From assembly GCF_025685645.1 (NCBI RefSeq), contig NZ_JAGSYF010000002.1, forward strand, positions 620,001-684,000: DNA of 64,000 bases, in the 5' to 3' direction. The stretch's first letter is position 1; every line of letters begins with the position of its first letter. Source of the stretch: Edaphobacter bradus (GTDB lineage Bacteria; Acidobacteriota; Terriglobia; Terriglobales; Acidobacteriaceae). Shown one piece after another: positions 53,682 to 61,979 of this stretch. The notes beneath the pieces are model-generated. The model was not told the DNA's origin. It made no database searches and saw only the letters and a program-made list of their open reading frames with translations. Both the position numbers and the translations under genes were made by a program.

Positions 53682-54590
53682 TCATTTTGCGACGACGGGT
53701 TTACCTTTTTCGTTGACTGTGATGTGGGACATCGGTGTTGCATGGTCATGGGTGAACAGAACAAGCCACTTCTCGGGAATAGCTCGCTGATAGAAACGCT
53801 TGCGCTGCGAGATGGACTCCAGCGGGTCGAGGTCGTAGCCCATCACCCAGGTGGGGTCGAGGTGCGCGCTGGTGGGGATAAGGTCGGAGATGTAGCAGGC
53901 GTGCTCGGTGGCTCCCCCGTGCGATTTCGACTCAATGTGGACGGCCATGAGCTGGCGGGTGTGACCGGGGAAGAGCTCGACCGAGATGCCGGGCACGATC
54001 TGCGGATTGGCGCGGATACCGTCCGTGGAGAGCAGCGTCATCTGACCGGATTCGACGAGCGGGTCGTAGTTGGGCGAGAGATAGGCGACGCGGTCGCGAT
54101 CAAGCTGCAGGTGCCCATGCTCGACTTCGCCGCGGTGCGCGAAGTAGCGCGCGTTCGGGAACGTCGGTGTGACGCGGCCGTCTGAGTGGAGTGTCGTGTT
54201 CCAGCCGCAGTGGTCGAAGTGGAGATGAGTGTTGATGACGATGTCGACCTCTTCCGGGCGGACGCCGGCGGCGGCAAGGGATCGCGGCAGCAGTTCCTGG
54301 TTGCAGTGGATCTCGCGCATCTTCTCGTTCTGCTTGTTGCCGATGCCGGTCTCGATGACAACGGTGTGCTGGCCCGTCCGGACAACGACAGTATTCAACC
54401 CGAGGAGGATGCGGTTCTGGTCGTCGGCGGGAGCGCGCTTCTCCCAGAGTGGCTTGGGGACGACGCCGAACATGGCTCCGCCGTCGAGCCGGTAGGTCCC
54501 GTCCGTGCAGACGGTGAGCTCGAAGTCTCCAACACGGGTGCGGGCGCGTACGAGATCTGACGCGGCAAGGGGTACGGCAACAACAGACAT
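53682..54590 (-). CDS. MBL-fold metallo-hydrolase
   Basis: 302 aa from ATG 54590 (GGAGACTGCC before it). Zinc motif THLHFDHCGWN (HxHxDH), later FPGHTRQLMAVH, the bridging Asp in CYISDLIPTSAH and the last His in LFTHDHATPMSH. The layout is that of AttM/quorum-quenching-lactonase-like and related hydrolases ('VVIETGIGNK', FAHRGEVEHG). The substrate is unknown; no signal peptide. Paired with DUF2277 downstream. Confidence 0.9.
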   Translation of the reverse strand: MSVVAVPLAASDLVRARTRVGDFELTVCTDGTYRLDGGAMFGVVPKPLWEKRAPADDQNRILLGLNTVVVRTGQHTVVIETGIGNKQNEKMREIHCNQELLPRSLAAAGVRPEEVDIVINTHLHFDHCGWNTTLHSDGRVTPTFPNARYFAHRGEVEHGHLQLDRDRVAYLSPNYDPLVESGQMTLLSTDGIRANPQIVPGISVELFPGHTRQLMAVHIESKSHGGATEHACYISDLIPTSAHLDPTWVMGYDLDPLESISQRKRFYQRAIPEKWLVLFTHDHATPMSHITVNEKGKPVVAK

Positions 54591-54645
54591 GGCAGTCTCC
54601 GCACCCAATCGTATTGGATGGAGGTGGAGACGGCCAAGCCGAGGT

Positions 54646-55041
54646 TCAGGCTCGCGGTGCCTGCGCAGCGGCGGCCATCAGCTCAGCGGATACAGGCGAC
54701 GCGGCGGGGACGGAGGCTACAGGCTTTGGGGATGACTCCGCAGCACGCTGCTTGTTCTGGAAGCACTGGCGGCAGAGTACAGGGCGCCCCTGCGTTGGCC
54801 TAAAGGGGACAGTGGTCTCAATGCCGCACTCGGAGCAGTGGGTGCGGGTCTCAGTGCGTGAGATCCCCGCCGCGGCTGGGCCGGATCCGGCACGCAGCCC
54901 GGCGCGCCTGCTCTTGCACGGCTTGCAGCGCTTGGGGTCGTTCTTGAACTGCTTGTCGAAGAAGAAGAGTTGTTCGCCGGCAGTGAAGATGAACTCACAG
55001 CCACAGTCTGCACATGTCAGTAGCCGATCTACGAATTCCAT
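54646..55041 (-). CDS. Zinc-ribbon protein with two CxxC pairs
   Basis: 131 aa. Two zinc ribbons: LLTCADCGCEFIF with CKPCKSRRAG, and HCSECGIETTVPF with VLCRQCFQNK. The first is the 'probable zinc-ribbon' type in which F/Y residues follow each pair (EQLFFFDKQF). The C-terminal 30 residues are Ala/Pro-rich and disordered. Probably nucleic-acid or protein binding; no known partner. The gene ends 55 bp upstream of the hydrolase start, same strand. Confidence 0.85.
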   Translation of the reverse strand: MEFVDRLLTCADCGCEFIFTAGEQLFFFDKQFKNDPKRCKPCKSRRAGLRAGSGPAAAGISRTETRTHCSECGIETTVPFRPTQGRPVLCRQCFQNKQRAAESSPKPVASVPAASPVSAELMAAAAQAPRA

Positions 55042-55323
55042 AGCCGCGTCTCCCGTGATGCGGAAAGCAAGGCTGAAGGCTCGTGACCCTGAGGAAAGGA
55101 GAAAGTCTTCCGAGCAATCAACCTGGATGGGGTCTTGGTACTTCTCGACTTCTCGGTTGCTGGGGCCCGGGATCCGCGAATGCGCGGAGTGGTTCAGAGC
55201 GGGCCGGTACTCCGGCGCCGGTTTCAGTTGTTGCCAGCCTCGGCGGGAGTCCTTGGCTGGTGAGGGAAGGCCGTCTCCAATTCTCGGAAAACGCGGAGAC
55301 GGCCGACACAGTGGGAGCCTGTT
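55042..55323. other. Spacer with inverted repeat downstream of rpsU
   Basis: 280 bp upstream of the zinc-ribbon gene. It holds the inverted repeat at 55269-55304 and nothing else recognised. Confidence 0.4.
55269..55304 (-). terminator. Perfect inverted repeat downstream of rpsU, probable terminator
   Basis: GGCCGTCTCC (55269-55278) and GGAGACGGCC (55295-55304) pair perfectly over 10 bp with a 16-nt loop, 19 bp beyond the rpsU stop. No T-run follows, so termination would be factor-assisted or inefficient. Confidence 0.55.
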
Positions 55324-55521
55324 TTAGTCCTGCTCCTTACGGACCTTCTTGCGATTACGCTTGCGAGCGAGCGCTTCTTTCACGCGCTTCTTTTCGCCGG
55401 GCTTGAGGTAGAAAGAGTGGCGCTTGACCTCCTTGATGATGTCCTCGGTCTGCACCTTGCGCTTGAAACGGCGCAGGGCATTCTCAAGGGGTTCGCCCTC
55501 TTGTACACGTACTTCTGCCAC
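55324..55521 (-). CDS. rpsU: 30S ribosomal protein S21
   Basis: 65 aa. The open frame runs much further upstream, but the S21 sequence begins at the GTG 55521 (VAEVRVQEGEPLENALRRFK), preceded by GGAGGT (complement 55531-55536). The basic C-terminus (KKRVKEALARKRNRKKVRKE) and 'DIIKEVKRHSFYLKPGEKKR' match bacterial S21, which helps mRNA selection on the small subunit. GTG start and length are normal. Confidence 0.95.
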   Translation of the reverse strand: MAEVRVQEGEPLENALRRFKRKVQTEDIIKEVKRHSFYLKPGEKKRVKEALARKRNRKKVRKEQD

Positions 55522-55784
55522 GAAAAATACACCTCCAAACGGTCCCGATGGGGTACATCTCAGGATACCCTGTTTTCGGTCGTTCCTGTTCCATAAATCA
55601 TTGAAGAAACGCGCGTCAAGGGCGTCTTTTGGAAATTCGGCCTCCCTTGCCCGAGGACTAGCACCCGGGTACTCCAGACCCTCCGGATGAAGAATGGCAC
55701 GCAAGTTGCTCACATTTAGCCGCTTGGGTGCAAGTGGAGCCGCATTGCCTCTCGGCCTACGGGCTGCAGAGTAGAATCGCCAGC

Positions 55785-56324
55785 ATGATTCGGAGTTACC
55801 AAGGAGTTGTTCCGGTAATACCGGCCAGTTGCTACGTCGACCCCTCGGCACAGGTAATCGGTGATGTCACTCTGGGTGACCATGCCAGCGTTTGGATGAA
55901 CGCCGTCGTGCGGGGAGACGTGAACTCGATCCGCATCGGCGCAGAGAGCAATGTGCAGGACTGCGCGGTGCTCCACGGGATGCGGTACAAGTACCCGGTG
56001 ATCGTCGGCGAGATGGTGACAATCGGCCACAACGCCACAGTGCACGGATGCGTGATCGAGGACGCAGTGCTGGTAGGGATCGGCGCGGTGATCCTGAACA
56101 ATGCGCGTATCGGCGAGGGGTCGATCATCGCCGCCGGTGCAGTAATTCCGGAACAGACAGCAATTCCGCCGAACTCACTAGTGGCAGGCGTTCCGGGCAA
56201 GGTGAAGAAGACGCTCGGCGAAGAAGACCGGAAGTTGATTCTGATGTACGCGCAGAATTATCTGGACTACACGAAGATCTATCTGGCGGAGGCGGTCAGG
56301 CTCGCTGCGAAAGTGAACGGCTGA
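55785..56324 (+). CDS. Gamma carbonic anhydrase family protein (left-handed beta-helix)
   Basis: 179 aa; ATG 55785 chosen because the family starts MIRSYQGVVP; the frame extends 57 bp upstream. Hexapeptide repeats form a left-handed beta-helix: YVDPSAQVIGDVTLG, VWMNAVVRGDVNSIRIG, AVLHGMRYKYPVIVGEMVTI, GHNATVHGCVIEDAVLVGIG. The zinc His pattern (H in VLHG, GHNATVHG) and the RGD of gamma-class anhydrases are present. A C-terminal helix (LILMYAQNYLDYTKIYLAEA) closes it. CO2 hydration is likely but many members are uncharacterised. Confidence 0.92.
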   Translation: MIRSYQGVVPVIPASCYVDPSAQVIGDVTLGDHASVWMNAVVRGDVNSIRIGAESNVQDCAVLHGMRYKYPVIVGEMVTIGHNATVHGCVIEDAVLVGIGAVILNNARIGEGSIIAAGAVIPEQTAIPPNSLVAGVPGKVKKTLGEEDRKLILMYAQNYLDYTKIYLAEAVRLAAKVNG

Positions 56325-56403
56325 CCGGCTCGATCTGGGCGGTTCCGATGCGATGACGCGGCGAAGGCCTGAGAATTCGGCCGGATTCGCTACACTGGAA
56401 AGA

Positions 56404-57696
56404 ATGGCTATTTTGAAGGCAGTGCGGGGCACGCGGGATCTCCTGCCGCCCGAGACGGAGTTGTGGAACAAGGTGGAGGCCGCGGCGCGGAGCGTCTTTG
56501 CGCGGTATGGGTTTGGCGAGATTCGCACGCCGGTCTTTGAGACGACCGAGCTGTTCGCACGCGGGGTGGGCGAGGAGACGGACATCGTCTCCAAGGAGAT
56601 GTACACGTGGGAGGACCGCGGCCGCGCCGAGAGCGACCGCGGCCAGAGCCTGACGCTCCGACCAGAAAATACGGCGGGCGTCGTGCGCGCCTACATCGAG
56701 CACAAGATGGGCGAGACCGGCTCGCTGCAGAAGCTCTTCTACATCGGCCCGCAGTTCCGTCGCGAGAGGCCGCAGCGCGGGCGGTACAGGCAGTTCTGGC
56801 AGATCGGCGCGGAGGTGATCGGGCCGGCGTCGTCGGGCTCCGAGAGCCCGGTGCGCGACGCCGAGGTGCTGGAGATGCTCGCCACGCTGCTGGATGAGCT
56901 GGGAATCAAGGGCTGGCGGCTGGCGCTGAACTCGGTGGGGTCGACGGCTGATAGACAGCGGTATAGCGTGGCTCTGCGCGAGGCGCTGGCTCCGGTGAAG
57001 CATCGGATGTGCGAGGACAATCAGCGGCGGGCGGAGACGAATCCACTGCGCGTGCTGGACTCGAAGGACGAGGGCGACCAGGAGATCATCAACGGACTGC
57101 CGAAGATTGCGGACTATCTCGGTGAGGATTCGCGGGAGCACTTCGCGCAGGTGAAGGCGGCGCTCGACGCGTGTGGCGTCCCCTACGTGGTCGATCCGCG
57201 GCTGGTGCGCGGGCTGGACTACTACACGCGGACAACCTTCGAGTTCACGGTGCCCGACGGCAGCGGGCTGGGAACGCAGAATGCTCTGCTCGGCGGAGGC
57301 CGGTATGACGGGCTCTCGGAGATGCTGGGCGGACCGAAGGCCCCTGGGATTGGTTTCGCTATCGGCGAAGACCGCCTGATCCTGACGCTGCACGCTCAGG
57401 CTACCAAGGCGCACTCGAAGAAGCTGGACGCGTATATCGCTCCGATGGGCGTGGAGCGGAATGCCGCGGCGCTGGAGCTGGCTCGCGAACTGCGTCGCGC
57501 AGGGCTGGCGGTTGAGGTAGGCGATGGGAGCTTTCGGTTGAAGAAGTCGTTTGACGCGGCGGATAAGGTGGCTCGGAAGATTGTGATTCTTGGCGAGGAC
57601 GAAGTTGCGTCGGGTATCGCGACCGTAAAGGACTTTGCCTCGGGTGAGCAGACGAAAGTAGCACGGGCCAAGCTGGCGGTACTTTTGAAGGGTTAG
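56404..57696 (+). CDS. hisS: Histidyl-tRNA synthetase
   Basis: 430 aa from ATG 56404 (MAILKAVRGTRDLLPPE), the standard beginning of HisRS. Class II motif 2 is LFYIGPQFRRERPQRGRYRQ; histidine signatures are LVRGLDYYTRTTFEF and GGGRYDGLSEMLGG; motif 3 is PGIGFAIGEDRLIL. The C-terminal anticodon-binding domain (about 335-430) is complete. It charges tRNA-His. It lies 52 bp upstream of aspS, a common pairing (hisS-aspS). Confidence 0.97.
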   Translation: MAILKAVRGTRDLLPPETELWNKVEAAARSVFARYGFGEIRTPVFETTELFARGVGEETDIVSKEMYTWEDRGRAESDRGQSLTLRPENTAGVVRAYIEHKMGETGSLQKLFYIGPQFRRERPQRGRYRQFWQIGAEVIGPASSGSESPVRDAEVLEMLATLLDELGIKGWRLALNSVGSTADRQRYSVALREALAPVKHRMCEDNQRRAETNPLRVLDSKDEGDQEIINGLPKIADYLGEDSREHFAQVKAALDACGVPYVVDPRLVRGLDYYTRTTFEFTVPDGSGLGTQNALLGGGRYDGLSEMLGGPKAPGIGFAIGEDRLILTLHAQATKAHSKKLDAYIAPMGVERNAAALELARELRRAGLAVEVGDGSFRLKKSFDAADKVARKIVILGEDEVASGIATVKDFASGEQTKVARAKLAVLLKG

Positions 57697-57748
57697 TCCG
57701 TACGGCTGTAAGGATAGCTGCACGGAAATTCGTACAATAGGAAGCATT

Positions 57749-59596
57749 GTGACACTAGACTTTTTAGGTGGTTTAGAGCGGACGCACACGTGTGGCGTGT
57801 TGCGCGTGGATAACGCTGGGCAAGACGTGGTGCTGATGGGCTGGGTGAACCGGCGGCGCGACCACGGCAACCTGATCTTTCTCGACGTGCGGGACCGGAC
57901 AGGCATCACGCAGGTGGTGCTGGATAAGGAAGTCTCGAACGCTGCGCATGAGAAGGCTGAGGCGGCGCGGTCCGAGTACGTCGTCGCCGTGAAGGGCCGC
58001 GTACGGCGGCGCGGCACGGGGCTTGAGAACCCGAACATGGCGACCGGCGCAATCGAAGTGGTCGCGCGTGAGATGCTGCTGCTGAACGAAGCGAAGACGC
58101 CTCCCTTCTCGCCCGCCGAGGACGCGATTGCAAACGAAGAGGTGCGGCTGAAGTACCGCTATCTCGACCTGCGGCGCAGCGAGATGCAGGACAACTTCGC
58201 GCTGCGGCACAGAGTGGCGCAGGCGATTCGCGGATATCTGTCGGACAACGGCTTCCTCGAGATCGAGACGCCGTTCATGACGCGCTCGACGCCGGAGGGC
58301 GCGCGTGATTACCTCGTTCCGAGCCGCGTGCATCCAGGCCACTTCTACGCGCTGCCGCAGTCGCCGCAGATCTTCAAACAGATCCTGATGATCTCCGGCT
58401 TCGACCGCTACTTTCAAGTCGCGCGCTGCTTCCGCGACGAGGACCTGCGCGCCGACCGTCAGCCCGAGTTCACCCAAATCGACCTGGAGATGACCTTCCC
58501 CACGCAGGATGCGGTCTTTCGCGTGGTCGAGGGCTTCCTCACGGCTGCGTTCCGCACAGCCGGGATCGAGCTGACGGCGCCGTTCGTGCAGATGACCTAT
58601 GACGAGGCGATCCACCGCTACGGCATCGACAAGCCGGACATGCGGCTTCCCGCGCTGACCGAGCTGACCGATGAGCTGACGCCGGAGCTGCGCGAGCAGT
58701 TGAAGATCGAGCAGAAGCTGCCAGTGCTGGGCTTCGTGATTCCGAAGGCCGGCGGCCTAAGCGGAACGCAGCGGCGCGCGCTGGTCGATGACATCCGCAA
58801 GGAGTTCGGCGACTGCGGGCTCGACTCGCTCGATGTGGCGCGGCTGAAGACGAACCCTGCCTTCGCGCCGTTGGCCGATGTGATTGAGTCAAGGCTGGCG
58901 GCTGAGCCCACGCTCGAGAACGGAGTGGCTGACGACGACCTCATCATCGTCATCACGCCGAAGCTGGGGACGCCGGAGAAGTGGAACTACGATCCGCAGT
59001 GGATCTACAAGCGCGTCGGCGCGTTGCGGCTCACTCTCGCGCAGAAGTTCGCCGACCAGCACGGCCGCTTCACCAAGACCGGCACCGAGGCCGACTACAG
59101 GTTCCTGTGGGTCACCGACTTCCCCATGTACGAGTGGGACGAGGAGACGAGGACCTGGGTCGCCGCGCACCATCCCTTCACCTCGCCGCACGAAGACGAC
59201 ATCAAGTCCGGCAAGCTGACGAACGATAAGGGCGCGGTGCGCGCGCTGGCCTACGACATCGTGCTCAACGGCACGGAGCTGGGCTCGGGGTCGATCCGTA
59301 TCCACCGGCAGGACGTGCAGGCGGAGATCTTCCGCTCGCTCGGCATGTCAGACGCCGAGGCGAAGGAGCGCTTCGGCTTCTTCCTCGACGCGCTGGAGTA
59401 CGGCACGCCCCCGCATGGCGGTATCGCGCTGGGGCTGGATCGCATCGTAATGATCCTCGCGGGCGCACAGAGCCTGCGCGAGGTCATCGCCTTCCCGAAG
59501 ACCGCCAAGGCGATCGACCTGATGGTGGATGCGCCTACTCCGGTGAGCGAGCAGCAGATGAAGGAGCTGCATTTGAAGATCGTTTCGCGAAGCTAG
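57749..59596 (+). CDS. aspS: Aspartyl-tRNA synthetase
   Basis: 615 aa, GTG start. N-terminal OB fold (VVLMGWVNRRRDHGNLIFLD), class II core with motif 2 (FQVARCFRDEDLRADRQPEF) and motif 3 ([20 protein letters not shown]), bacterial GAD insertion (about 295-420). The 3' end, 59441-59596, occurs a second time at 61797-61952 with 9 differences in 156 bp. Whether it charges tRNA-Asn as well cannot be told by eye. Confidence 0.97.
   Translation: MTLDFLGGLERTHTCGVLRVDNAGQDVVLMGWVNRRRDHGNLIFLDVRDRTGITQVVLDKEVSNAAHEKAEAARSEYVVAVKGRVRRRGTGLENPNMATGAIEVVAREMLLLNEAKTPPFSPAEDAIANEEVRLKYRYLDLRRSEMQDNFALRHRVAQAIRGYLSDNGFLEIETPFMTRSTPEGARDYLVPSRVHPGHFYALPQSPQIFKQILMISGFDRYFQVARCFRDEDLRADRQPEFTQIDLEMTFPTQDAVFRVVEGFLTAAFRTAGIELTAPFVQMTYDEAIHRYGIDKPDMRLPALTELTDELTPELREQLKIEQKLPVLGFVIPKAGGLSGTQRRALVDDIRKEFGDCGLDSLDVARLKTNPAFAPLADVIESRLAAEPTLENGVADDDLIIVITPKLGTPEKWNYDPQWIYKRVGALRLTLAQKFADQHGRFTKTGTEADYRFLWVTDFPMYEWDEETRTWVAAHHPFTSPHEDDIKSGKLTNDKGAVRALAYDIVLNGTELGSGSIRIHRQDVQAEIFRSLGMSDAEAKERFGFFLDALEYGTPPHGGIALGLDRIVMILAGAQSLREVIAFPKTAKAIDLMVDAPTPVSEQQMKELHLKIVSRS
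59441..59596 (+). repeat. aspS 3'-end repeat, copy 1 (in frame in aspS)
   Basis: 156 bp forming the last 51 codons plus stop of aspS. It matches 61797-61952 without gaps, with 9 substitutions: 3 in the first 138 bp, 6 in the last codons. Confidence 0.9.
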
Positions 59597-59745
59597 GATT
59601 GAGATATCCGCTCTTTTAGTTGCGACGATTGACCGGACCCAGCGATCTGACGCAGGGTTGGTGCGCAGTACGTTGCCGTGGATGATGACAACTCTGTCGT
59701 CGCTGTTGCATGATGTTGCGGGCAACTCGGAGGCGGCTCATCTAA

Positions 59746-61614
59746 ATGTGTAAGTCAGAGAAGATGGTGGGGATTTCACGCAGAGGGTTTCTTCAGGCGG
59801 GTTCTCTGGCGGCTGCGGCGGTTGCCAGCAATGGGTTGTTGGGCCGCGTGGCGTGGGGTGCGGAGGCCCCTGGGGCGGCTCCGCTTGCAGAGTTTGGCTA
59901 CGGCGATGTGATCCTCGCGAGCGATCTGCACGAGTCGCAGCTGTGGACCACCCATGATGTGCTGATGGCGCTGAGCGAGGACAGCCTGCTGAAGCCTTTC
60001 CGGCAGATGTCCGGGATGCCCGCGCCGGGCGAGGACCTTGGAGGGTGGTACCAATACAATCCCGACTACGACCATCTCAAGAACTTTGACGCCGGTTTCG
60101 CTCCGGGGTGCACCTTTGGGCAATGGGTGTCGGCGCTGGCGCGCGTCTATGCCATTACCGGAGACGAGACGACGCGCGAAAAGGTTCTGCGGCTGAACCG
60201 GCTGTATGCGCAGACCATCGCGGGGGACTTCTACGAGAAGAGCCGCTTTCCGGCATACACCTATGACAAGCTGTTGCTTGGACTGCTCGATTCGCACACG
60301 TACGTGAAGGACCCGCAGGCGCTGGCGATTCTGGAGCAGACAACGAACACGGCGCTGCCGCACCTGCCGGGGCATGCTGTGGAACATGACGTTATGTGGC
60401 GGCCGGATAAGGATCCGCATGACGTCTCGTGGACCTGGGACGAGTCCTACACCAATCCGGAGAACATGTTTCTGGCTTACCAGCGCGGCGCGGGCCGGCG
60501 GTATTACGACCTGGGACTTGCGTACCTCCATGACAAGATCTGGTTCGATCCACTCTCACGCAATGAGAACGTGCTGAATGGCAGGCACGCGTACAGTTAT
60601 GTGAACTCCCTGAACTCGGCCATGATGGCGTACATGGTGGCGGGAAGCGAGAAGCATCTGCGCGCAGCTAAGAATGCCTTTGCCATGGTGCAGGAGCAGA
60701 GCTTTGCGACGGGCGGGTGGGGTCCGGATGAGCTGCTGCGCGCGCCGGGCAGCAGCGATGTCTACGACAGCCTGACCAAAACCCACCACAGCTTTGAGAC
60801 TCCGTGCGGCTCGTATGCTCACTTCAAGCTGACGCGGTATCTGCTGCGCGTGACCCGCGATGCCCGCTACGGCGACAGCATGGAGCGCATGATGTACAAC
60901 ACCGTGCTGGGCGCGAAGCCACTACAGGAGAACGGGGAGAACTTCTACTACGCCGACTGCAACTTCAACGGGAAGCGGGTCTATAAAGAAGCCCACTGGG
61001 CATGCTGCTCGGGCACGCTCCCGCAGGTGGCGGCGGACTACCGGATCAATACGTATTTTCGCGGGCCGCAGGCTGTGTATGCGAATCTTTACCTGCCTTC
61101 GACGCTGCGATGGACTGAGAACGGAGTCGCACTCTCGCTGACGCAGGAGGGCGAGTATCCCTACGAGGACCATGTCGCTTTCACGGTGACGAGTTCTCTG
61201 CCCACGGAGCTGACAATCAACTTCCGCATTCCGTCATGGGCGGAGGGAGCGTCGGTTTTTGTGAACGGAAAGCAGCAGAAGGGGTTGGCGGTCCCAGGAC
61301 AGTTTGCCGCGATACGGCGCGAGTGGAAGACCGGAGACCGCGTGGAGCTGGAGCTTCCGCTGAAGGTCAGGCTCGAGACGATCGATTCGCAGCACCCGGA
61401 TACGGTCGCGCTGCTGCGCGGACCGCTGGTGCTGATGGCGGTGAAACAGAAGCAGGAGGGTCCGGTACCCAGGGTGACGCGGGAACAACTGCTGGCGGCG
61501 AAGCGGGTGAGCGAACGGCAGTGGCAGGTGAGCTCGGCGAATGGGCCGGTGACGATGCTGCCGTTCACGTCGATGGGTGACCTGCCCTATACGACGTATG
61601 TGAAGGTGGGCTGA
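59746..61614 (+). CDS. Tat-exported GH127-like glycosidase (DUF1680)
   Basis: 622 aa. Twin-arginine signal (ISRRGFLQAGSLAAAAVAS). An (alpha/alpha)6 barrel occupies about 55-440, then beta-sandwich modules. Features of GH127/beta-L-arabinofuranosidases: LGGWYQYN, KTHHSFETPCGSYAHFKL with E351 and C354, and AHWACCSGTLPQ with C420-C421, equivalent to the Glu/Cys zinc site and nucleophile Cys of that family (spacing E-x-x-C instead of E-x-C). Substrate is probably an arabinofuranose chain. The gene is flanked by the two aspS 3' ends, so it came with an insertion or replacement event. Confidence 0.88.
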   Translation: MCKSEKMVGISRRGFLQAGSLAAAAVASNGLLGRVAWGAEAPGAAPLAEFGYGDVILASDLHESQLWTTHDVLMALSEDSLLKPFRQMSGMPAPGEDLGGWYQYNPDYDHLKNFDAGFAPGCTFGQWVSALARVYAITGDETTREKVLRLNRLYAQTIAGDFYEKSRFPAYTYDKLLLGLLDSHTYVKDPQALAILEQTTNTALPHLPGHAVEHDVMWRPDKDPHDVSWTWDESYTNPENMFLAYQRGAGRRYYDLGLAYLHDKIWFDPLSRNENVLNGRHAYSYVNSLNSAMMAYMVAGSEKHLRAAKNAFAMVQEQSFATGGWGPDELLRAPGSSDVYDSLTKTHHSFETPCGSYAHFKLTRYLLRVTRDARYGDSMERMMYNTVLGAKPLQENGENFYYADCNFNGKRVYKEAHWACCSGTLPQVAADYRINTYFRGPQAVYANLYLPSTLRWTENGVALSLTQEGEYPYEDHVAFTVTSSLPTELTINFRIPSWAEGASVFVNGKQQKGLAVPGQFAAIRREWKTGDRVELELPLKVRLETIDSQHPDTVALLRGPLVLMAVKQKQEGPVPRVTREQLLAAKRVSERQWQVSSANGPVTMLPFTSMGDLPYTTYVKVG

Positions 61615-61683
61615 GCGGACGCGTGCCTCTTCGATGATGGCTCTCTAATTCGACGGTTCTCTAGTTCGGCGATGACTTTCTAA

Positions 61684-61801
61684 TTCATCCAGCGCTTGTC
61701 GTTGGGGTCGCGGCGCAGCTCGTCGGGATCATGTAGCGGCCGTCCTTGTCGAAATGGACCTCGCGGTTCTGCTTCCGCATGTAGACCTCGAACTTGCGCA
61801 T
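61684..61801 (-). pseudogene. Small frameshifted minus-strand reading frame
   Basis: From ATG 61801 the frame reads [20 protein letters not shown] then GRYM and drifts into an unlike frame; one frame away the sequence continues DPDELRRDPNDKRWMN and stops. The two halves look like one charged 40-residue protein broken by an indel near 61730. I do not recognise the family, and it may be the tail of a lost gene. Confidence 0.35.
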
Positions 61802-61952
61802 CGTAATGATTCTCGCGGGCGCACAGAGCCTGCGCGAGGTCATCGCCTTCCCGAAGACCGCCAAGGCGATCGACCTGATGGTGGATGCGCCTACTCTGGT
61901 GAGCGAGCAGCAGATGAAGGAGCTGCATCTGAAGATCGTGAGCCGGGGCTAG
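61797..61952 (+). repeat. aspS 3'-end repeat, copy 2 (displaced)
   Basis: In frame it encodes the same 51 residues as the end of aspS except P to L near the middle and S to G at the last codon. The terminal Val, Ser and Arg codons are GTG AGC CGG here but GTT TCG CGA in aspS, synonymous changes that include a two-step Ser codon switch. This implies it evolved as part of a working aspS and was later cut off. No start or upstream aspS sequence is present. Confidence 0.9.
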
Positions 61953-61979
61953 GGATTCCGGCGTCGACTCGAAGCTGAC

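Larger units (their letters stand above)
61615..61979. other. Non-coding stretch with displaced aspS 3' end
   Basis: 365 bp after the GH127-like gene. It holds a frameshifted small minus frame (61684-61801) and aspS repeat copy 2 (61797-61952), listed separately. No intact gene seen. Confidence 0.6.

Noticed and set aside
55522..55851. N-terminal extension of rpsU (175-codon frame)
   Set aside because: S21 homologues start at the GTG with GGAGGT; the extension is non-conserved and Pro/Arg-rich.
56296..58038. 580-codon minus-strand frame opposite hisS and aspS
   Set aside because: Arg/Leu/Pro-rich antisense shadow of two certain synthetase genes in GC-rich codons.
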